DNA from: Acanthamoeba sp. SK_2022b
Taxonomy: Eukaryota > Discosea > Longamoebia > Acanthamoebidae
Assembly: GCA_027943245.1 (NCBI GenBank)
Contig: JANDJZ010000237.1
Span: 16,442-80,441, forward strand
Length of the DNA stretch: 64,000 bases
Direction of reading: 5' to 3'
The notes beneath the pieces were generated by a model. It made no database searches and was not told the origin of the DNA. It worked only from the letters and a program-made list of their open reading frames with translations. This document shows, piece by piece, positions 58,228 through 64,000 of the stretch; position 1 is the first letter of the stretch, and every line of letters starts with the position of its first letter. Both the position numbers and the translations under genes were made by a program.

Positions 58228-59945
58228 ATGATGAGCGGAGGAGAAAATCCCAACAACGATATCGTCGCAGGGACTGTTCCCGATGGCATATCCAGTATTA
58301 GCTGGAGCCCTAAGTCCAACATTTTCGTTGCCACCTCTTGGGACAACCAGGTACCTGTCACGAATCACTTTTGCTGCAATCTTAAAATACTATACACCTT
58401 TATCTTAGAGTTATACTGCTGCTGATCTGATTCCGAACACGCTAATTAATAAATACGTACGTACATTATTTTGCTTGCCCAACCCAAGGTGCGTTGTTGG
58501 GAGGTCAGTGGCTCTGGTGCCGTGCCCAAGCTGTCCATGTCACATCAGCAACCGGTTCTGTGCTCCACGTGGAGCAAGGACGGCATGCGAGTGTTCACCG
58601 GAGGCTGCGATGGAGTGGCCAAGTGCTGGACCCTTCAGACTGGGCAGGCCGTGGACATTGGCAAGGTAGAGAGAGAGAGAGCTCTCTTTTTGTCCGCACA
58701 CCCTTTTCTATTTCACAACACAAATCCTGGAAACTCACTCCCCCCCCCTCTCCTCTTCTCCCCTTCTCTAGCATGATGCACCGATCAAGACTGCACACTA
58801 CATCGACGAGCTCCAGGTGCTGTGCACTGGGAGCTGGGACAAAACCCTGCGCTACTGGGACGGAAGGTCACCCACGCCCGTTGCTACCGTAAATCTGCCC
58901 GAGCGTGCCTACTGCATGGATGTGGCGTACCCACTCGCTGTTGTCGCCACTGCCGAACGCCACGTCCTCATCTACAACCTCACTAATCCTAAAGTCGAGT
59001 ACAAGGTACCTTTCTTCTTCTTCTTCTTCTTCTTCAGCTTAACCAATGCCGCTGTCGGCCGTCTGTAATCAGTTGGAATGCTCATCATGGATGTCGCTCT
59101 CTCCTCCTCCTCCTCCTCCTCCTCCTCCAACCTGATGGCAGAGAATCCAATCGCCTCTCCGCTACCAAAGCCGTAGCTTGGCCTGCTTCCCCGACAAAAA
59201 GGGCTTCGCTCTCGGTTCCATCGAAGGCCGCGTGGCCATCCACCATGTCGAGGACTCTGACAGCACGTACGTGGCTCTTACTGCCCTACTTCCTTGGTCT
59301 CGGGGAGAGCGAAGGATGCCACTTTTGTGCTTCTGCCGCCGTACTCCTTCTGCATGCTGTGATTGCCTCTGATGCAATCTTGGAATGATGAACAGCAAGA
59401 ACTTCGCTTTTAAGTGCCATCGCGACGCTGCACGCGACAACAGCAGCATCTATGCGGTCAACGCGATCTCCTTCCATCCTGGCTACGGCACCTTTTCCAC
59501 AGCCGGCTCGGTACATACTGCCCTCCTTTCCCTTCCGCCAGAGACACACAAGCAACTGGACTGTAGGTAACCCGTCTACCTCAAATGTCCTCCACCCCCC
59601 ACCCACATCCGCAACAGGACGGCACCTTTCACTTCTGGGACAAGGACTCCAAGCAACGTCTTCACCGGTTCCAGAAGATGCCCCAGCCCATATCCTGCAC
59701 AGCTTTTAACTACGATGGTTCCATCTTTGCCTACGCGTGTTCGTACGATTGGAGCAGGGTACGGGCCTGAACCACCACCACCACCACCACCACCACCACC
59801 ACAGCAAATCTGGAGTGAGTGTTGACGCGTCCATTTCTCTCGGGTGCCTCTAGGGAACGGACAACTACAACCCAAGCACGTCCAAAAACTACATCCTTCT
59901 GCACGCCACCAAGCCCGCGGAGGTGCAGGGCCGTGCAAGGTCATA
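58228..59945 (+). CDS. RAE1: RAE1/Gle2 mRNA export factor (WD40)
   Basis: A nuclear-pore-associated seven-bladed WD40 protein that binds Nup98 and RNA. Start [30 protein letters not shown] (58228). Blades read [80 protein letters not shown], and [31 protein letters not shown]. Then come [32 protein letters not shown] and [39 protein letters not shown] and the YDWS ending are RAE1-specific compared with Bub3. Length ~350 residues, normal. It ends [20 protein letters not shown] at 59943-59945. Eight exons; introns carry CCA and TCC microsatellites. Confidence 0.95.
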
Positions 59946-60163
59946 AAGAGGGGCGGTTGAGTAGTCGGTGGACACGAGCTTGTGTGTCCTGAGAATGCCC
60001 CCCCCCCCGGTAAAGGCCTTTCACAATTCAATCAATAAAAATCTCGAGTGTATGCATGTAGTTCCGTACTTTTCAGATTTCTTGTATTAAAGTCTGATCA
60101 CGCTGTTTGTGGCGGATCTGCTTCTATCCATCTATACAGAGGAGGCAGGACTCGAGGCTGACC

Positions 60164-60490
60164 TCATGAATGATCATGCTTAGGGTGCCAGTTATTGAAT
60201 TTGGCTTTGAAGTCGGGGTCAAGAGAAAACTTGTTGTTGTTGCTGCTGCTGGAACCAGCTGCCGAGTGTTGCGGTGATTGCGGCATGTGGGTCTGGGGAG
60301 CATAGGCTGCTGTGGTGGTTGCTGCTGACGATGAAGAGGCGTAGTGTCGGCTGCTCCTATCCTTCGCGTCGAGGTAGGTCTTGTATTTGTCCACCCATTC
60401 CTTTGGCATTGAGGGATCGGTTTCATCATTATGGGGATTGACAAGAGGCGCCGTTTCTTCGTTCGCTTCTGTGCTTGGGCAGCAGCCCAT
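60164..60490 (-). CDS. Small MGCC-lipidated protein, unknown (LAMTOR1-like N-terminus?)
   Basis: 108 residues in one exon. The start MGCCPSTEANEETAPLVNPH (60490) is a strong N-myristoylation signal (Gly2, Ser/Thr at 6-7) with two adjacent Cys for palmitoylation, so it is expected on membranes. A WVDKYKTYLDAKD helix follows, then an Ala/Ser/Asn-rich low-complexity part and a basic end (DPDFKAKFNNWHPKHDHS). The MGCC start followed by an acidic region and a P-L-V/N-P dipeptide is reminiscent of LAMTOR1/p18, the Ragulator anchor on lysosomes. But the rest is too short and too low in complexity to assert that. In-frame codons upstream (to 60532) would bury the motif and are unlikely to be used. 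Confidence 0.65.
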   Translation of the reverse strand: MGCCPSTEANEETAPLVNPHNDETDPSMPKEWVDKYKTYLDAKDRSSRHYASSSSAATTTAAYAPQTHMPQSPQHSAAGSSSSNNNKFSLDPDFKAKFNNWHPKHDHS

Positions 60491-60986
60491 CTTGCATCGC
60501 CTCTCGCCTCTGTTCTGTGAGGGGGGGTTCAAAGAAATATGAATTTCTCACCAGCAAATAACGCTGGGAGTAAAGCTGCAGCGGGGGCTATGTCGCAGTT
60601 TCCCCGTGGGAACAAACCATGTGGCTAACCACCAAGTCGTTGAATTTTTTTTTATTAATGGGGGCACAGCTATATAGGTCTGAAGGGGAAGACCTGGTAG
60701 GGTTGATCGCCATGATTTTCAGTCCAATTAAAGAATAAAATACTACAAATGATCATGCTTCCCTTGGGCCAAAATTTTGCTTACCTGCCAATTTCAAGTT
60801 TGTGCATTGGTGACACTGGAAATGGGTGAGAGTTCAGAGGCAAAGACAAAGGAGCTGAGCAAGACACACCAACAGATCTCCATGATCAAAAGTACCAGAG
60901 ATACTGGCAGGTCAAGTTTGATGATTGGGCATAAATTGCTGAGTGGGTGACCAAAAAAACTGGAATGTGGGAATTTACTGGGGTGC

Positions 60987-61200
60987 ATGATGAGCATTGC
61001 AAGCAAGGAACATCAGCTGGGAGACAGAGTTGCCAGCCAGAGAGCTGCAATGCTTACTGACCAGCCAGCCTCCTTTAGAGAACACACATTCACAGGGAAT
61101 AGACAAGGAGGCAGTGATGCACAGATACTGTGTAGGCCAGCTTGGAGATATGAGGATAGAGGACTGCATGAGTCTTCCACCAATCCAGGCCAGGGATCTT
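60987..61200 (-). mobile_element. hAT-family transposase relic (C-terminal dimerisation domain)
   Basis: Two minus-strand frames carry consecutive pieces of the hAT C-terminal domain. 61135-61185 gives LDWWKTHAVLYPHISKLA, the W-W-K...YP-x-L-S-x-L-A block. After a frameshift near 61130, 60996-61125 gives ITASLSIPCECVFSKGGW and LVSKHCSSLAGNSVSQLMFL. This matches the family's (I/L)P-xxxx-ERVFS-x-G-x-(I/L)-x-x-x-R-x-x-L block. Where the family has Arg, this copy has Cys or His (CECVFS for ERVFS; SKHC for SKRR), as CpG-to-TpG decay of CGN codons predicts. It is non-functional. The N-terminal half, terminal repeats and target-site duplication were not found. Confidence 0.75.
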
Positions 61201-62429
61201 GGTGTGTAGATCAAGAGGGGCAGTGTTGTGGTAGTGGCAGATCTCTTGCTTGAGGTGTAGCATCACTGCTGTGGTGGTCTCAGGAGCAGTAGGGAATAGA
61301 GATACTGACCTGTTGACCATAGCTTCCCCAAAGAGCAGGATTGCAGGAACATCACTCTTCCTCTTCTTGCTCCTGCATCACAGTTATGCTCAGCTGCACC
61401 AACAATACATTCTTTATTTTGATGTTTAGATATGATTGAAACCACTTCATCTTCAGGAGCAATTAGCTGCCTAGACATTGCAACCCTAGACTGGCATGTG
61501 TGCCTGCACTGAGGAAGGCTTGGAGCTGGTGAGCACTTGTCTCTCTCCATCCTTGCATTCCACTCATGCATAGAGACACTCAACATGCACAGTTGCAGCA
61601 CAATCATGCACATTTTGGACATTCCAAACTTTTTGCAGCTAACCACAGCTCACACAATGACACTTTTTAACAAACCTAAAAACTGGTGTACATGATGGCA
61701 AGGTTGAAGGTACTTTACATGTACATGTGGACTGGAGCACAAGATGATGGTCTATTCACAGGTGAAGAGTTATTACAAATTTTGGATGATCAAAGTCAGG
61801 GTATCTTGAGACACCCCTGCAACAACAGGTTGGGCCCTTGGTGCTGCCAACCAGGCCCTTGATGAGGCTGCTGCACTGTGTGCCTGCCTGGACTGCATGG
61901 ATTGGTGCCTGCAGGGCATGCAGCAGGAGGCCCATGAATTCTGGGTGTGGCTGTGTGAGTTTCTGTATGAACATGAGATCTACTTGATCCTGCCTGATTG
62001 ACTGCTAGAACACCTTTCCCCCCCTTCTGCCATGATCACTCAGATGATGATGACAACAATGATGAAAACCACTACTATGCAGCCTGGCAGCAGTGATGAC
62101 CAAGAAGGAGGAGCAAGAGCTGAAGGAGAACTGGTGGCAGGCACCAATCATGGTGCCCATTGTGGTGCCACTGTGCAAGGGGCCACTTTGGCTACTGCTG
62201 CCCCTGCAGCCACAGCCTCCATGATGGTGCTGCTTGTGACAGCCAGCCCCACTGCCACTGGCTTGACAATGGCCAAGCAAGTGAATTTGATGGCAATGGC
62301 AGCAACAACCATGCTGATGATGATGGCAGGGATGACCTCTGTCATGACTGTGACAATGGTGATGATGACAACTATGAAGACCATGATGATGGTGATGATG
62401 ACAACTATGATGACCATGATGATGACAAT

Positions 62430-62513
62430 GATGACAATGGTGGTGACAATGATGACAATGGTGGTGACAATGATGACAATGGTGGTGACAATGATGACAA
62501 TGGTGGTGACAAT
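62430..62513. repeat. 21-base minisatellite, four perfect copies
   Basis: Unit GATGACAATGGTGGTGACAAT repeated exactly four times. Being a multiple of three, it is open in several frames (plus frame 3: D-D-N-G-G-D-N). It is flanked by looser GATGATGACAA-type repeats from about 62340. Confidence 0.93.
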
Positions 62514-62880
62514 GATGTTGATGATTATGACTACATGGACACATTGTTGGCCCCACCCACCTGGCCCCTGGCTGCAAGCATTGCCATCATGCATGAGTGG
62601 TATGCCCTCTTGGCATGTGCTGATGCACCCACTGCCCTCTGCCATGCTGGCCAGCCTGCCATGGTTGGCCTATGTGTGGTCCTCACCCCACCAAGCTGCA
62701 GCTACAGCCACATTGTCACACAGTTGCATTAGCCTTCAATCCAGGGATTGGCACCCAATTGACCCAATGCTGCACCCACTGGCCAGTGATGACCACATGC
62801 CAGTCCAGCTCTTGTGGAATCTTAGGAGGTGACAGCTAAAGTTGTTGGGCCTGGCCTGGCAGTGACAGGTTGAGAGACTG

Positions 62881-63171
62881 CTCAACCTCCTTGCTGGTGA
62901 TGACAACCCATGGCTGCCAGACAGCCTGCTGGTGCTGCTGCACTGCTGGTGGCCCAGTGTGTGGCTCATCCCCAATTATGAGGGCCTGGGCTGCTGGCTC
63001 ACCAGCTATGCCACCAACAAGAAAAATGGATACTGGCAAGCCTGCTTCCATGGCTGATGGTACCTGGGCCATGTGCTCAGCTACATGGCCTGGTACCAGT
63101 GTCTGGATCCAAGGCTGGCCATGTCACACCAATGTCATCACACTGCATGCCTCAATCCCCTGCATCAGGTC
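62881..63171 (+). pseudogene. His-Me finger (zinc-binding-loop homing-type) endonuclease relic
   Basis: In one plus-strand frame, interrupted once by TGA at about 63055, the sequence reads WLIPNYEGLGCWLTSYATNK, KNGYWQACFHG-stop-WYLGHVLSYMAWYQ, then MSHQCHHTACLNPLHQV. This is the arrangement of the zinc-binding loop region of homing endonucleases (Pfam zf-His_Me_endon type): an early GCW/NG-Y block, a central H, and a final S-H-x-C-H-x-x-x-C-x-N-P-x-H signature. The Cys and His zinc ligands are still present. The stop codon sits where CGA (Arg) would be one C-to-T change away. It is probably a non-functional mobile-element endonuclease. The 5' part is not traceable; a D/N-rich open stretch precedes it at 62300-62530. 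Confidence 0.6.
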
Positions 63172-63481
63172 CAGGTATGTCTCTCTCACCATACTCCTGC
63201 CACCACCACCACCACCACCACCACACACAATCAACACACCCAATATCAACCACATCATGCACACCATGTGCATTGTGTGCATCACACATCACACAAACAA
63301 CAAGCTCCAAGCTCTGAGCCCCTGTAACTGTGCTCATGTGTGCTAAGGGTTAGGGCTAGAGCACAAAGCTACAGATCATCCTACATTGTTGAATACTATA
63401 TGCTTTTGTAGAGCAAGAGCTCAGCTACAAGATGCATTTATCTAATTCTCATACCGTTACGTCGTTACAGAGTTAGACGCA

Positions 63482-63514
63482 GGGTTAGGGTTAGGGTTAG
63501 GGTTAGGGTTAGGG

Positions 63515-63611
<97 letters not shown>

Positions 63612-64000
63612 GGTTAGGGTTAGGGTTAGGGTTAGGGTTAGGGTTAGGGTTAGGGTTAGGGTTAGGGTTAGGGTTAGGGTTAGGGTTAGGGTTAGGGTTA
63701 GGGTTAGGGTTAGGGTTAGGGTTAGGGTTAGGGTTAGGGTTAGGGTTAGGGTTAGGGTTAGGGTTAGGGTTAGGGTTAGGGTTAGGGTTAGGGTTAGGGT
63801 TAGGGTTAGGGTTAGGGTTAGGGTTAGGGTTAGGGTTAGGGTTAGGGTTAGGGTTAGGGTTAGGGTTAGGGTTAGGGTTAGGGTTAGGGTTAGGGTTAGG
63901 GTTAGGGTTAGGGTTAGGGTTAGGGTTAGGGTTAGGGTTAGGGTTAGGGTTAGGGTTAGGGTTAGGGTTAGGGTTAGGGTTAGGGTTAGGGTTAGGGTTA
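63482..64000. repeat. Telomere repeat array (TTAGGG)n, continues past window
   Basis: About 519 bases of TTAGGG with three TTTAGGG variant units near 63533, 63558 and 63589, all within the first 115 bases. The remainder is uniform. The G-rich strand runs 5' to 3' towards the window's right end, the correct orientation for a chromosome end. A small degenerate TTAGGG piece also lies near 63344-63355. Confidence 0.98.

Larger units (their letters stand above)
60710..63454. other. CpG-free subtelomeric DNA with transposon relics
   Basis: Read base by base, no CG dinucleotide occurs between the CGs at 60708 and 63455, a span of 2,745 bases. The flanks, both genes and the intergenic DNA just before, are CpG-rich. 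TG and CA are very common. The stretch holds a hAT transposase relic (60987-61200), a His-Me endonuclease relic (62881-63171), a 21-base minisatellite (62430-62513) and short decayed frames. Mutation of methylated CpG is the simplest explanation. No functional gene is supported. Confidence 0.88.

Noticed and set aside
60164..60490. Assignment as LAMTOR1
   Set aside because: Only the MGCC lipidation start and a vague acidic/PL motif agree; too short and low-complexity for a firm call.
62430..62513. Possible CRISPR-like array
   Set aside because: Perfect tandem repeats with no spacers; a minisatellite in a eukaryote.
62032..62832. 266-residue Met/Thr-rich frame in the subtelomere
   Set aside because: It is a by-product of ATG/ACA-rich decayed repeat DNA without stops; composition is not protein-like.
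63482..64000. Possible protein-coding or assembly-filler repeat
   Set aside because: Uniform TTAGGG with proximal variants in correct orientation fits a telomere.

Overview
The window looks like a chromosome end from Acanthamoeba (Amoebozoa, probably A. castellanii or a close relative). The right end is a TTAGGG telomere array of about 520 bases running off the window. The genes have a GC-rich coding style and many short introns (about 60-120 bases, GTRNG...YAG). The gene set (copine, CCT8, Snu114, Elongin A, RAE1, large ankyrin/TBC/ArfGAP multidomain proteins) is plainly eukaryotic. The organism is inferred from style and content, not from a database search.

Left part (1-15.2 kb): the 3' end of a TKL-type protein kinase; a CpG-poor gene-free kilobase; a class I lysine-methyltransferase-like gene; a poorly supported hypothetical gene; CCT8 (chaperonin theta); the RPAC2/AC19 subunit of RNA polymerases I and III; an Elongin A-like gene; an AGAP-type protein (Ras-like GTPase, PH, ArfGAP, ankyrin); and a membrane-anchored endonuclease/exonuclease/phosphatase (EEP) protein with an odd transmembrane hairpin placed before its last catalytic motif.

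Middle (15.4-46.3 kb): a single-exon Snu114/EFTUD2; an ankyrin + F-box + degenerate Rab-like GTPase fusion, followed on the same strand by an ankyrin + TBC RabGAP; tRNA-Gly(GCC); a beta-propeller-like protein; a divergent pair of paralogous type II membrane glycosyltransferase-like genes; an MST/Hippo-like STE20 kinase; a copine with a very long GGWGGPQ-repeat tail; and the COQ8 atypical kinase.

Right part (46.4-60.5 kb): secreted proteins (GH18-like, DUF4397, a small unknown, GH128-type glucanase), tRNA-Gln(CTG), KTI12, a TBC1D15/17-like RabGAP, a second methyltransferase, RAE1, and a small protein with an MGCC lipidation motif.

Subtelomere (60.7-63.5 kb): 2,745 bases without a single CpG. 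They hold decayed remains of a hAT transposase and of a His-Me finger (zinc-binding-loop) endonuclease, with R-to-C, R-to-H and CGA-to-TGA changes expected from deamination of methylated CpG. This is the most unusual region of the window. Four genes act on small GTPases or resemble them (AGAP, ANK-F-box-GTPase, ANK-TBC, TBC1D15-like), so membrane-traffic regulators are prominent. The rest are core housekeeping genes, with secreted and cell-wall-related enzymes in the right third.
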